Assembly: GCA_035772735.1 (NCBI GenBank)
Contig: JASDFA010000016.1
Span: 176,705,001-176,769,000 of the forward strand
Direction of reading: 5' to 3'
Length of the DNA: 64,000 bases
DNA from: Datura wrightii
Taxonomy: Eukaryota > Streptophyta > Magnoliopsida > Solanales > Solanaceae
Made by a program: the position numbers and the translations under genes. This document shows positions 11,243 through 23,345 of the stretch, one piece after another (within the stretch, counting starts at the first letter, position 1; every line of letters begins with the position of its first letter). The notes under the pieces were generated by a model that was given only the letters and a program-made list of their open reading frames with translations, was not told where the DNA came from and did not search any database.

Positions 11243-13045
11243 GGCCTCACACTTAGAAGTTAGATCATTATTCACATATTCTAGGACATAACAGAGAGAA
11301 ACCGAGGAAAACATTTGTAAATCATCCGATTACGCTGCTAAACGCCGTCCAAATCTAAATTAACTCCGGATAGTGAAGTATAAGGCTATAGAGAGCATCG
11401 CTGTGGAGTTATTTTCGTAAAATACGCCCGGTGAATCGTCGTCCCACTGAGCCTAAGTTGGTGGAATTATTTCAAACTAGTGTCAATACAATCACGTGCC
11501 TAAAGTAAGTATTTCTCCCTTCTAGATTCCCTAGAAATTACGAGTTTTTGATCGTCTTTCGACAAGTTGAAGTATATAATCAGTATATATATATATATAT
11601 AAGTTATCATTTTCTTTGAATATAGTAATAAAGTAGCCCTATTCTTTCGTTAATATGATTACAGTTGAGGAGGGCAGTTGAACACGAGTCGAAACTCGCC
11701 AGTTAATCGGTAAACAACGAACGAGGTATGTTAAGGCATTTTCTTTCGGCAAGTTAGTTTCTTCAGCATAGTAGTCCAGTATGAATCCCAGTAAAGCATG
11801 TTAGGAGTATGTTATCATATCTAGTTGTTGTTGTTAGTTGAGGCTCGTAATTTGTATTGTTTTGGGCTGGATTACACCTGTATAGCTTCTGTGACCACCC
11901 CAGGGTTAATAGCTATGTCGCCGCCCACTAGGAGCGAGATTACGACGCTCTACGGAGCGGCATTCCATCCGCAAGGGACGAAGATCAGGATCCAGATCTC
12001 ATATGCCGTGGTTGGCCTTATACACCCCTGCCGAGCATTTACGCCTGAGGTGTAGATATCAGGAGTCCTCTGGACTCAGACATAACTACAGTCAGAGGCC
12101 GAGCGGGCCCAGTTGCAGACCCAGGGGATCGGTAGGATGCTTATAGCTAGTAGTTGACTCAGTATGACCTGGATAGGGGTATATAGATTGAGGTGTATTC
12201 ACTAGGGTTAATGGGGGCCCATGTGGGTTACTCTGTGCTGATTGTACCTTCCGGTTTATGGGGGCCAGGTAAGGTTTGTGTTTGCTTTAGTTACTGATAG
12301 TTAGACAGTAAGATGCCTCGTTTGTCAGGTATGACCCCTACCCTCCTTATTACAGTTATGTTTAGCCCTTATTTAACTACTTCAGTCATCTTCAGTCCAT
12401 TTTCTTTACTTAAGTTATTGTCAGTTCTATTTCATACTTTCAGTCATTTAAAGTTACTGCCTTACATATTCAGTACCTATGGTAGTGACGCCATTTCTGG
12501 GGCACTACATTACTTGCCTGCAGGTGCAGATAGACGAGGAACAGGTTCCTCGTAGTTCCAGTCAGCCGTACAGAGCCGTCAGCTCCCTTCTTCCAGAGCT
12601 TGTGTGATAGAGGTTTACTTCTTTTGGTTGTATAGTATGGGCAGGTTGGGGCCCTGTCCCGACCAGCTTATTACTCCTAGAGGCTTGCAGATTGTATTAA
12701 TTCCCTGTGCTTAAATGATATCGGCTGTGTGGGGCCCTTATATGTTTTAGATTATGTGTGTTGGCCGTCTGGGGCCCTGTTTAGCTATTGAATTGCAGCC
12801 TTGTCGGCCCGCATAGGACTCTGTGTGATTGTTTGTCTCTGGTTAGCTGTTTATTTTCACAGGTGGCTATAGGCCTTGTCGGCGGGGGTTGTATTTACAA
12901 CCGCTATATTGCCCGTTGTTTTCTTGATTCTAGAGTTAGAGTCAGCCCTGCACCAGAGGTGCTTAAGCTCAGTCAGTTCAGCAGTTTAGGTCCTAGTAGG
13001 GCACCAGGTGCCAGTCATGCCTCCCAAGGTGGGGCGTGACAAACT

Positions 13046-13063
13046 TGGTATCAAAGCAGGTCG
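13046..13063 (+). other. Primer-binding site of T2 (initiator Met tRNA type)
   Basis: TGGTATCAAAGCAGGTCG, four bases after the LTR end. It differs by one base from the TGGTATCAGAGC core complementary to the 3' end of plant initiator Met tRNA. Confidence 0.85.
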
Positions 13064-13087
13064 TATCCCAGGGAGTCTACAAGTCGT

Positions 13088-13989
13088 GCTGTGGTATGAG
13101 AGTTGGGAAAGGTCTCGAGGGAGAGATGTTTCCCCTCCGACCTGGCCTAGCTTCTCAGAGGCTTTCTTGGATCATTACCTATCGCGGGAGATTCAACAGG
13201 CTAGAGTTGATCTGTTCCTACACTTGGAGCAGGGGTCAATGAGTGTCCAGAAATATGCCATGCGGTTGATTCCTTAGCTCGATATGCGCCAGCTTTTGTG
13301 GACACATTGCCAGCCAGGGTACATCGCTTTATTATGGGGCTGAATCCAGAATATGTTAAGACCTACATCACAGTCACACTGCAAGAGCTTATGGATACCG
13401 CTCGTGTGCAGGATTTTGCTCAGAATATTGAGGGTATCAGACAGCGGCAATGGGAGATTAGGAGGACAAGTCAGGAGCAGCACCGCAGGGACAAACAGAT
13501 TGAATTACAGGAGGATTCCCAGGGAGGACCTAGGCCGCGGTTATCAGATAGGCCTCCTAGACCCCCGCGTCCACCGCAGCGGCAGAGGAGCAGGTCCAGT
13601 CGCTGAGGGCAGCCAGAGCCCGATGAAGGTTCGCGAGCAGTAGGGTCACAACAGCAGAGGGGAGTGAAGCAGAGTGGGTTTACAATACCACTTTGCTCTA
13701 TTTGCAGTCGACGCCACTCTGGAGCATGCAAGTATGGTTCTACAACATGCTACATTTATGGACAGAAGGGTCACCAGATTAGGAATTGTCTAGCTAGGGG
13801 TCAGGGTGACGGGGATCGACAGGATAGGTCCTCGGCAGGATCACGAGCTCTAGCATCCCCGGCAGGGTGTAGGCCCTCAGTTTCAACCGCCATGGGCCGA
13901 GGCAGGTCAGGGGCCTCTGGTTCAGGTGCCAGCCTACACCGTACTTATGCACTACTGGGGCAACAGGAGTCAGAGTTTTTGCTGGATGT
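13088..13989 (+). pseudogene. gag: T2 gag, 5' truncated (Tekay-like)
   Basis: Structural gene of T2. The leader after the primer site lasts only about 25 bp and then jumps into the middle of the retrotransposon gag domain (WPSFSEAFLDHYL near 13143), so the N-terminal part is deleted. The reading frame continues with SLARYAPAFVDTLPARVHRF (13280-13330), an Arg/Pro-rich stretch and the zinc knuckle at 13748-13789, CYIYGQKGHQIRNC, in which the second Cys has become Tyr. Stops at 13276 and 13604 and a frameshift break it. It runs without a boundary into the protease. Confidence 0.87.
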
Positions 13990-16900
13990 TGTGACAGGTA
14001 TGCTAAACATTTGCTCTCATCCTGCTTATGTGTTGATAGATCCAGGATCCACCTTGTCCTATGTTACACTGTTAGTGGTTCGGAAGTTTAGTATTATGCT
14101 GGAATTGCTTCGGTGACCTTTCTCAGTGTCTACACCTGTTGGTGACTCTATTATAGCTAGAAGGGTCTATCGGGGGTGTACAGTAGAGGTTGCCAGTCGT
14201 CAATCTTTGGGAGACTTGATAGAACTAGAAATGGTTGATTTTGATGCCATTATGGGTGTGGATTGGCTAGCTCCATTCTATGCCAATGTCGAATGTTGGA
14301 CCAAGATTGTTCGACTCCACTTTCCAAGGGAGGCAGTATGGGAGTGGAAAGGTAGTACAACCACGCCAAAAGGTAGGTTTATTTCCTATCTTCGGGGGAG
14401 AAAATTGATAGCAAAAGGGTGAATTTATCATATTGTCAAAGTTCAGGATGTTTGGGAAGAGCCCCCGACCTTTCAATCTATTCTAGAGGTTAATGAATTT
14501 CCCAACGTATTTCCAGATGAGCTTCCTAGCATTCTCCCAGAAAGGGAAATTGATTTTGCAGTCGATCTATTATCAGGCACTCAACCTATATCTATTCCTC
14601 CATATCGGATGGCTCCTACTGAACTCAGAGAACTAAAGGAACAATTGAAGGATTTTCTAGACAAGGGCTTTATTAGGCCGAGTACCTCACAATGGGGTGC
14701 GCTAGTTCTGTTCGTGAGGAAGAAGGACGGATCCCTCCGTATATGTGTAGATTATGGACAGTTGAATAAAGTCACTATCAAGAATAACTACCCTCTTCCC
14801 AGAATAGACGATTTGTTTGATCAGCTATAGGGAGCGAGGTATTTTTCAAAGATTGACTTAAGGTCAGGATATCATCAGGTCCGGGTTCGGGAAAGAGATA
14901 TTCCAAAGACTGCCTTCAGGTCCAGATATGACCACTTTGAATTTCTAATAATGTTCTTCGGACTGACAAATTCCCCAGCAGTGTTCATGGACCTGATGAA
15001 CAACGTTTTCAGACCATACCTAGATGTGTTCGTGATAGTATTTATCGATGATATTGTAGTGTATTCCCGCTCAGAGGTAGATCACCAGAATCATCTACGG
15101 ACAGTGCTCCAAATTCTCAGAGATCACTAGCTATATGCAAAATTTTCTAAATGTGAATTTTGGCTAAATTCAGTAGCCTTCTTAGGCCATATTGTGTTAG
15201 ATGCTAGTATACGGGTAGATACACAAAAGATAGAGGCAGTGAAAACCTAGCCTAGGACTACCACTCTGACCGAGGTACATAGTTTCCTGGGGTTAGCCGG
15301 GTATTATAGATGGTTCGTGGAAGGAGTTTCCACTTTAGCAGCACCTTTAACCAAATTGACGCAGAAGGCAGCAAAATTCCATTGGACCGAGGCATATGAG
15401 AAGAGCTTTCAGGAATTGAAAGATAGATTGACATCAACATCGGTGCTAGCATTGCCAGAAGGACAGAGGGTTATGCTGGCTATTATGACACTTCGGGTTT
15501 TGGGTTAGGATATGTTTTGATGCAGCATGGTAAGGTGATTGCCTATGCTTCCACGCAGCCGAGGAAGCATGAGAAGAACTACCCTACCAATGACCTGGAG
15601 TTAGCCGCGATGATTCATGCCTTGAAAATATTGAGACACTACCTGTATGGCGTCCACGTAGATATTTTCATTGATCACAAAAGGCTGTAGTATATTTTCA
15701 CCCAGAAAGAGTTGAATCTGCGGCAGCGTTGCTTGTTGGAGTTGTTAAAGGATTATGATGTGAACATTTTATATCACCTAGGAAGGGCCAATGTTGTAGC
15801 AGATGCCCTTAGTCGTAAATCCATGGGAAGCCTTGCATATTTACAGCCCGAGCGGCAGGAATTGGCCCGAGAATTGCATCAGATAGCCAGTTTAGCCATT
15901 CATATAGTAGAATTAGGAGACAATAGACTGGTAATCCAAAATACCACAGTGTCATCATTGGTGGTGGAAGTGAAAGAACAACAGTATGAAGATCCTAGCC
16001 TGGTTCAGCTCAAAAATAGGGTCCAACGAGGGGAAGTGACAGATTCCCAGGTAATTGAGGACGGAGTTTTGAGATATAGAGATCGCCTCTGTGTTCCAGA
16101 CCTAGCAGGGCATCGCCAGCAAATTATGGGCGAGGTACACTATGCCCGTTACTCTCTCCATCCAGGTTCGACAAAAATGTACAATGATGTAAAAGAGATT
16201 TACTGGTGGTCGGGAATGAAAAAAGGGATAGCAGAATTTGTAGCTTAATGTCCTAATTTCCAATAGGTGAAAGCCGAACATCAGAAACCAAATGGACTGA
16301 CACAAGAAATACCGGTGCCTATGTGGAAATGGGAGGTGATTAATATGGACTATGTGACAGGGTTACCTCGTACCAGGCGTAAATATGATTTTACTTGGGT
16401 AATTGTTGACAGGTTGACAAAGTCAGCCCACTTTCTGCCAGTCAGGGCTACTTTCTCAGCCTAGGACTACACTGAATTGTATATCAGAGAAATAGTCAGA
16501 TTACATGGTGTCTACCATTTCTGACAGGGGAGCATAATTCACGGCTAGATTTTGGCAGTCTTTTCAGAGGGGCCTGGGACGCAGGTTAACCTGAGCACAA
16601 CCTTCCATCCTTAGACAGACGGGCAGGTAGAACATGCAATTCAGACACTGAGGATATGTTACGGGCATGTGTGCTAGATTTTGGAGGCAGCTGGGATTAA
16701 CATCTACCGCTTATTGAATTTGCCTATAATAACAGTTATCATTCAACAATTTAGATGGCGCCTTATGAAGCGTTATATGGGCAGAAGTGCAGGTCTCCAG
16801 CTGATTCATTTGAGGTAGGAAATCAACATTGATTGGGCCAGATATTCTTCATTAGTCAGAACAGAAAGTAAAGCTTATCAGAGAACGTCTACTGACAGCT

Positions 16901-17376
16901 CAGAGCCGCCAAAAGTCTTACGCGGATATGCGGCGTAGAAACCTGGAGTTCAGTGTAGGTGACTGGGTGTTTTTGAAAGTCTCGCCGATGAAAGGTGTGA
17001 TGAGGTTTGGCAAAAAAGGTAAGCTCAGCACGAGATTTATTGGGCCATATCGAATACTCCAAAGAATAGGTCAGGCGGCATACGAGCTATATTTGCCTTC
17101 AAAGTTAGAATCCGTTCATCCGGTTTTCCTGTGTCGATGCTACGAAAATACATAGGGGATCCGTCCCAAGTTGTGCTAGTTGAATACGTCCAAATCACTG
17201 AGGAATTAGCCTATGAAGAGGTTCAAGTAGCTATACTAGATCGGCAGGTTCGCAGGTTAAGGACCAAAGATGTTGCCTCTGTTAAAGTATTGTGGAGGAA
17301 CAAGAACAGAGAGGAAATTACTTGGGAAGCTGAGGAAGACATGAAATCCAAACATCCCCATTTGTTCCAGGCTTAG
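13990..17376 (+). pseudogene. pol: T2 pol remnant: protease, RT, RNase H, integrase, chromodomain
   Basis: Same domain order as T1 pol. Protease with IDPGSTLSYV (about 14036); RT from SIPPYRMAPTELRELKEQL (14595) to catalytic FIDD (15041-15052); RNase H from the region 15317-15508, frameshifted near 15500, to ADALSR (about 15800); integrase zinc part with HPGSTKMY (16160), core start NMDYVTGLPRTRRK (16345). Around 16510-16830 the core is badly damaged by indels, including loss of sequence between LHGV and ISDRG. The C-terminal part is clean again (RFIGPYRILQRIG, 17034) and the chromodomain-like end YPHLF-type tail stops at 17376. Inactive, but the C-terminal 140 codons are better kept than the middle. 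Confidence 0.9.
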
Positions 17377-17642
17377 CTTAGGCCGTGCAGTTAAGGTACC
17401 TTCATTATGTTAGTTATGGATTTATGATTTGTATGTTGTGTACAAGTCAATTGACTCCGATCTTATTGTGAAAAAGTTATGATAGTGTTGTATGAAGTGC
17501 CTGTACTGGACTTTTCTGTGTTTCAGGATTTTCGGATAGTCTATATTACAGGGGAGACTCTGTCAAAAATTTTTCCAGAACAAGTAATTGCAAGGTTAAG
17601 GTTCTTGCAAGCAAAAGTTAACATTCGAGGATGAATATTCTT

Positions 17643-17654
17643 AAGGGGGGAGGA
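17643..17654 (+). other. Polypurine tract of T2
   Basis: AAGGGGGGAGGA directly before the LTR start TGTTACACCCC; the plus-strand primer site. Confidence 0.85.
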
Positions 17655-18081
17655 TGTTACACCCCGTAAGTTTCTTATGTTTCGTCGGCCTATTCGTATG
17701 TTGGTTGAGAGTTTTAGAGTGCCATACGTACGAGGAAAGGGCCCGGGGAAAGGCCGAACGAGTGCAAAGTTGGGATTTCACGGGAGGAGGCCAAACCAAG
17801 TTTCCCAGAGGGGAAAAGTGGCACGGAGCAGCCCCCTTCGCGTTTCCTAGCGTGGCACGCCCGTAAATTGGCGCGACCGGCAACGTGCCACGTTGCATTA
17901 TCTACCGCCTCAAGTATATAAAGGCCTCACACTTAGAAGTTAGATCATTATTCACATATTCTTGGCCAGAACAGAGGGAAACCGAGTTAAACATTTGGAA
18001 ATCATCCGATTACACTGCTAAACGCCATTCAAATCTAAATTAACTCTGGGTAGTGAAGTATAAGGCTGCAGAGAGCATCGC
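17655..18081 (+). mobile_element. T2 right LTR, truncated
   Basis: The first 427 bp of a family T LTR, including palindromic block and TATA box (17915-17922). It stops at GAGAGCATCGC, where the E1 LTR starts with TGATCTTTGG. The remaining 1.6 kb of this LTR is not found to the right of E1. Confidence 0.9.
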
Positions 18082-18329
18082 TGATCTTTGGCAGATTTAT
18101 ATGCCCAAGTGATACTCAAATGTGTCATTTTGTCTTGTTTATCTATCGATGTTTGTACATTCTCATGTGAATTGTAATAAAATGTGAATTTATACTAACC
18201 AACATGATTAGTGTTGTTTTACAGGAAAAATATAATTTTATGAAGCTAAGATGCATGTTGGGAGAAATCGGGATTGTACTCAGAAGCGAGCAAGGAAAAA
18301 AGCACAAGGAAAGCACGAATTAAAGGGGC

Positions 18330-18570
18330 TCCGCGATGGAGCCGTGTCACGCTGCCATCGCAGATGCATTCTGCCCGGATGCTGAAAATAAGCCAAATTC
18401 CAGTGAAGGTGCGTGTTGGGGCCGTGGCACGTTGGCCTAGCCCCGCGTTGCACGCCGTGCCACGTTGGGCTTTAATACCTGGACGACCGAATTCCGGTGA
18501 GGGTTCGCATTGGTGGCGTGTCATGGAGGCAGTGCTCCGCGATGCACTCCATGACACGTTGCTTCTTATT
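18330..18570 (+). repeat. Palindromic cassette of E1 LTR (GTGSCACG / GGAG type)
   Basis: CGTGGCACG (18423-18431) faces CGTGCCACG (18455-18463). A second hairpin is formed by CGTGTCATGGAG (about 18519) and CTCCATGACACG (about 18547). The block ends about 30 bp before the TATA box. Confidence 0.75.
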
Positions 18571-18590
18571 TTGGGAAAAATTCCCACTAC

Positions 18591-18599
18591 TATAAATAG
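18591..18599 (+). promoter_or_regulatory. TATA box of E1 LTR
   Basis: TATAAATAG, also present at the same place in the solo copy (27351-27359, minus strand). Confidence 0.75.
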
Positions 18600-19494
18600 A
18601 ACACTTAGGTTCATTTTTAATTATTCTGACTTGGTGGAGCAAGAACGTGGGTTACAGGCAGTTGAGGGGACGAAATTCTTAGGGTTCTTCTCTATCTCTT
18701 TCTTCTTTATTTCAATTGTTTGTATGATTTACACTCGTTTAACGATGTTTAATCCACAAATGAGTGGCTAAATTCACTTCTTGCTGAGGTCAAGAACATT
18801 TGTATTGAAATGTAATTATTGATCAATTGGTTTTTCATCTTTTGTTCCATGGTTGTTCTATTGACTCTTGTTCTTACTGCATTAATGTGTGGCCAACGTT
18901 AATGTATATCTAAAAAGTCCGATTTCACTCGAGAGAGCAAGAAATTGGAAAGTTGTGAATTGATAGGATATGATCTTTTCTTAGTTTGGGAAAATTGAGA
19001 ATTGATTTACCTTCAGGATAGAGATATACCTGAAAGTCGTATTAGTCAATTAAGGAATCGGTTTTGTATGGCCAGAACATGAATTTCCTTTTATCACAGA
19101 GATGTAGGTGGAAGGTTCATGATTCTTAAGTTGGGTTAGAGAGTTTTAATCCATAGGCAATAATTCTTGACTAGCAACTGGAGGAAAGATTAATCAAATT
19201 GTATCGATAATTCATTTCTCTACATGTTCATTTTAGCCTCAGCATGCTCATACTTATAGTTCAGACTCAAATTGTATATTCGTTTTAGACTTAGTATAAA
19301 ATTAGTAAACAAAATATCAAAATCTTCTTCACACTGTTGTCTGCAATTTAAAGTTAAAGTTTATTGACACTTGATTAGATTGCTACCTTAGTCCAGTCCC
19401 TGTGGGAACGATACTTGGCTTAATTGAGCCACTTTATTACTTGTTTGACCACGTGCACTTGCGTGTAGTTATTTCAAACAGCCGAACAAGTTTT

Positions 19495-19512
19495 TGGCGC
19501 CGTTGCCGGGGA
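19495..19512 (+). other. Primer-binding site of E1 (Asp tRNA type)
   Basis: TGGCGCCGTTGCCGGGGA, six bases after the LTR end; complementary to the 3' end of plant Asp tRNA and typical of Athila elements. Confidence 0.9.
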
Positions 19513-19638
19513 CTGGCAATTGGTAAAATTTTTCTTAAGTGTTAGCTTACTATTTCCTCTTAGTGTTGACAACTTGGTCTTAGCCTGTATTTTGCAGATA
19601 CTAATTTCTGTTGAACACTGGCAAGAGACAAGGAGCTG

Positions 19639-21320
19639 GTGGACTCATCTTTAGAGCCGGAAAGACAATTCCATCGTCAAAGGAGAGAAGCTCTAGAGAA
19701 ACAGCTGCAGTTGCTCAGACAAACAATCCTGGAGCAACAACAGAATCCACCAGTTGTAAGGGCAATGTTAGTGCCCGAGGAAATGGCAGCTAGGCCGGTT
19801 CGCGAGGTGGCAATCCCACATGCTAACAATGTCACATCTAGCATCCGCAAACCTGAGCCAGGAGGGAGGTTCGAGCTTAAACAGAACATGGTGCTATTGC
19901 TGCACCCCAGCGGGCAGTTCACAGGTCTCCCTCATGAGCATCCACAACAACATCTCCAAAATTTTTTGGAGATAAGTGACACTTACATCCCCGCTGGAGT
20001 GTCAACAGATTATGTCAGGCTTACATTATTCCCATTTTCACTTTTGGGAGAAGCTAAGAGGTGGTTGAAAACTGAGCCACCTAATTCCATCACCACGTGG
20101 GATGATCTTGCAAAGAAATTCTTGATATGGTTCTTTCCATCCGGTAAAACAACAAGACTTAGAAGTCAAATTCTAAGTTTTAAATAGAGAGAGGGAGAGA
20201 ATCTATATCAGGCCTGGGAGAGATTCAAATCTATGTTGCGGGATTGTCCTCATCATCGCCAATCCAATGATGTGCTGGTGCATACTTTCATAGAGGGTTT
20301 GGAACCCCACACAAAAATCTTGCTAGACTCAGCAGCTGGGGGACAAGCATTAGAGAAGACTTATGAGGATCTGTATACCTTGTTAAATCGTATTTCGTAG
20401 GGGAATCCGGAGTGGAATGCAGACTCGTCAAGAGGAGGAACAAGGAAAGCAGCAGGAGTCTTAGAAGTGGATGGTTTTACAGCTATTGCTGCACAGATAG
20501 CTGTGTTAATCAACTCAACACCCACTTCAGTAACATGAGCATGAACCAGTCTCAAGCCCCAGTGAATGTAGTGCAGCAAATTTGGTGTGAAGTATGCGGG
20601 AGTAATGAACACTCAGCTGAGTCTTGCGGAGAAAATCCTGATTCGATGAACTTTGTTGGTAATGTACAGAGAAATAACCACCTACAGTATGGCAACAACT
20701 ACAATTTCAACTGGAGGAATCACCCGAATTTCTCTTGGGGTAGCAACAACCATCAAGGGTAGAGTTCGAGTTAAGGGGAGCAGAGAAATCAAGGAGGGCA
20801 GCAGAACTATCAGTCGCACTATAGAAGCAACAATGCACCTCCTCCACCACCCTCACCCAGCATTGAGGAGATGTTCAAGACAATGATAGCTAACCAAGCT
20901 CAATTACAGGCTGATTACGTGAAATTGGTAGATGATGTAAAGAACAATCAGTTAGCTACAAAGGCGCTGGAGTACCAGTTTGGGCAATTTCCTGGAGCTC
21001 AAAACACCAGGCCGAGAGGACTTCCGAGTGACACTGATCCGAACCCTAAGCAAGTAAATGCAGTGACCACAAGGAGTGGTTTGCAACTCAAGGAGGTGGA
21101 ACCAGAAATACCACCACAACAGTCGGGAGCAGGTGATAATGAGAGGGATCACAATGATGATAGGGGGGAGGAGAAGGAAGCTGAACCAGAAAGACCACCA
21201 CCCCTGTTCCCTCAAAGACTAAGGGAACACAAGGAGGAAGCGTTTTTCAAAATGTTCATGGAGGTGCTTAAGCAGGTACACATTAATTTACCTCTTGTTG
21301 ATATTTTGCAGGGAGTGTAA
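19639..21320 (+). pseudogene. gag: E1 gag (Athila-like)
   Basis: Capsid/nucleocapsid gene. The N-terminal third contains the Athila-type gag block FTGLPHEHPQQHLQNFLEI (about 19920) and DDLAKKFLIWFFPSGKTTRL (20101-20160). A TAG at 20185-20187 interrupts it, but the same frame continues with a typical YQAWERFKSMLRDCPHH (20204). A complete CCHC zinc knuckle, CEVCGSNEHSAESC, is at 20586-20627. The C-terminal part (20871-21320) has the usual ALEYQFGQF and DPNPKQVNAVTTRSG stretches. No ATG is visible at the usual place; the open frame there begins with GTG, so the start has probably been lost. Several stops make it inactive. Confidence 0.88.
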
Positions 21321-22009
21321 AAGTACGCAAAATATATCAAGGACATCGTGACAAACAAAAGCAGGTTGACTGAGTATGCTACGGTGGCGCTTATGGAGGA
21401 GTGCACTTCACGGATACAAAATAGGTTGCCCACAAAGCTCAAGGACCCTGGGAGCTTTACAATTCAAATTAAATTGGGAAGAGTATCCGAGCTTGTGGAT
21501 TATGTGATTTGGGAGCGAGCATTAACTTGATGCCGACATCGGTATTCAAGAAATTGGGGCTAGGCAGTCCTAGACCGAAAACATTGATCTTGCAACTAGC
21601 GGATCGTTCTTTGGCCAGACCAGATGGCATTGTGGAGGACGTGCTGGTGCAAGTGGGCTCCCTTATCTTCCCGGTTGACTTCATCGTGCTGGATTTTGAG
21701 CCAGACGCGGAAGTCCTATTTATTTTAGGATGTCCTTTCTTGGCGAACGGGAAAGCGCTAATTGATGTAGCTGCAGGGCAGCTAACTATGCGGGCACACG
21801 ACAAGGTGTAGATGTTTGAGGTGTATAAGGCTACAAAGCTTCCGGCCATGTACGAGGACCTCTCAGTGATCAACGTGCTTAATCGAGCGGTTTTTGCTCA
21901 GAGCATTGAGTCACGGGAGCCATTGGGGAAACCACCGAAGAAGCGTAAGCATGACATGGGTGGGGATGGTAGTCGAGAGAAAATGTCCGTCACCCTAGAG
22001 GATGACTGA
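21321..22009 (+). pseudogene. E1 aspartic protease and short tail
   Basis: Retroviral-type protease after gag. The region KYAKYIKDIVTNKSRLTEY (21320-21376) and LKDPGSFTIQI (21438) precede the active site DLGAS at 21506-21520; a frameshift near 21495 separates the two parts. The rest of the fold is readable up to FILGCPFLANGKALIDV (about 21722-21772). A stop at 21809 is followed by MFEVYKATKLP, equivalent to the EEVTFNV..AMK segment of Athila protease tails. The frame ends at 22007-22009, and nothing resembling the start of RT follows. Confidence 0.87.
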
Positions 22010-23340
22010 GCTTAATGACGACGAGCCGCGATGGTAAACCAGGCGCTGCACGGGAGGCAACCCGTGAATTTGTTGTAAGAGATAAGTAGAAGTAGTTAGC
22101 TAAATAAAAAAAGAAAAAGAAAAAAAATAAATATAAATGTATATAGAAAAATAGAAATAAAAACAAAAATTGTGTTTTATGTTGAAACTTAGGAATTCTA
22201 ACCAATTTCTTGTTGAGAGATGAATTTCAGGTTGAACGGAGGGCAAAAAATGCAAAGGATCGCAAAGGAAAAATCGAGGTGAGAAAAATAATAAAAAGTG
22301 GCAATATAGTGAGCCTATGCGATGGCTCCGTGTCACGGAGGGAGTGCTCCATGTTACCCTCCGTGACACGTTGAAGTGTAATCTGGAATTTCTTAAAAAT
22401 TCCAGAGTACTGGCGCGATGGCTCCGTGTCATGGAGGGTATGCTCCGCGTTACCCTCCGTGACACGTTGAAGGCAATTTCGCGTTGGGTCACACCGGGTT
22501 GCCGGGTGACCCGCGCGAAAATACCCCTTTTTAACCCCTTTTTCCCTCATTTTTTTCCATTTCTCATCTCCTCCGCGTCAAACACCCAAGAATCCCCCTC
22601 TTCCCCAACGTGACACGGACCTAGGAGCTAAAATTCTTAAACTTTTCTTCGATATCGTCGAATTAAAGATATGTTCTTTAACTTCATCTCATTTCTTGAC
22701 TAATTTTTCTGATTTTGAGCATGGGAGGTGAGGAAAACTTGCCCTAATTGTAAATTGAGCTTGAATTCATGTAAGTTATTGTTGACTGATGTTCGTAGTA
22801 TCATTGTGATTATATGAACTCGATAAATACATAGGTGATCGAAATTCTTGTGAAATTTGTAGCTAGGGTTAGAATTTTGAATATGAAGAAGTTAAAATTG
22901 AGTTGAAATGTGAAATTCTTGTTGGGTTGTGCATGTTGGTTGAGGTAAATTACGTTGTGCTTAACATTAATATGCTAAAGGAGCGATGGATTTTCGGGAT
23001 AATGAAATTGTTGAAATTGCATAGAAATTAGGGGAATTGCATCGATTTTGTTGATAGAAATTTTCGCTAAGTGCTATGTGATGAAATGTTATCGATGGTT
23101 ATAGTGGATTAGCTGTATGAAGTCTGAGTAGTACATAAAATTTATACCGTCGAACCCTCTGAATGCACGAGGCATTTTTGTTATTGTTTTTTTATTTGAA
23201 AGTTAGAAAAAGAGGATTGTCTTGCTGTAATGTTGTGATTGTGGCTAAAGACTAAGTGTGGGGTGGCCTAGCTCAACCCAACCTTAGTCGATGCTAATTT
23301 TAATTTGAATAACATTGGGACTGTCTGTTTGATTTGACAG
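22010..23340 (+). other. E1 non-coding region between protease and late ORF
   Basis: Contains GGGAGGCAACCC (about 22053), an A-rich stretch (22097-22165), two large hairpins (22326-22466), a pyrimidine-rich stretch with TTTTTAA (about 22525), and a leader-like part. A consensus donor GTAAGT at 22771 and an acceptor ending TTTGATTTGACAG at 23340 could delimit a 570 bp intron just before the late ORF. No coding region is seen. Confidence 0.6.
22326..22466 (+). repeat. Tandem pair of perfect hairpins, internal cassette of E1
   Basis: Unit 1: CGTGTCACGGAGGG (22329-22342) pairs perfectly with CCCTCCGTGACACG (22357-22370). The same left arm holds the 15-mer CTCCGTGTCACGGAG (22326-22340), seven-base arms around one centre base. 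Unit 2 repeats this at 22422-22466 with one G-to-A-type change. Confidence 0.9.
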
Positions 23341-23345
23341 GAACG

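Larger units (their letters stand above)
10975..13041 (+). mobile_element. Family T LTR shared by T1 (left) and T2 (right)
   Basis: 2067 bp, TGTTACACCC...GGGGCGTGACA. To its left is the 3' end of T1 pol; to its right are a primer-binding site and T2 gag. It therefore acts as the 3' LTR of one copy and the 5' LTR of the next. It contains a GC-rich palindromic block (about 11040-11220), a TATA box (11235) and an (AT)n tract near 11586. The same LTR occurs truncated at 17655-18081 and as an inverted solo copy at 820-2905. Confidence 0.93.
18082..19488 (+). mobile_element. E1 left LTR
   Basis: 1407 bp, starting TGATCTTTGGCAG and ending GCCGAACA. The ends are defined by alignment to the inverted solo copy at 26470-27864, which has perfect target duplications. 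A palindromic cassette at about 18330-18570 is followed by the TATA box at 18591. Confidence 0.9.

Noticed and set aside
13046..13063. tRNA genes suggested by tRNA-complementary stretches
   Set aside because: Only the 18-base 3' complements used as primer sites are present (also at 19495, 29550, 33121, 45239, 56694); no cloverleaf.
6928..18081. Endogenous pararetrovirus (caulimovirus-like) as source of the RT
   Set aside because: Integrase, chromodomain, LTRs and the protease-RT-RNase H-integrase order identify Ty3/gypsy elements.
18246..18771. Long frames on both strands in the E1 LTR
   Set aside because: They run through the GC-rich palindromic cassette and TATA box of an LTR; no domain.
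22227..22613. Frames across the E1 internal hairpins
   Set aside because: Repeated peptide words only reflect the duplicated hairpin DNA.
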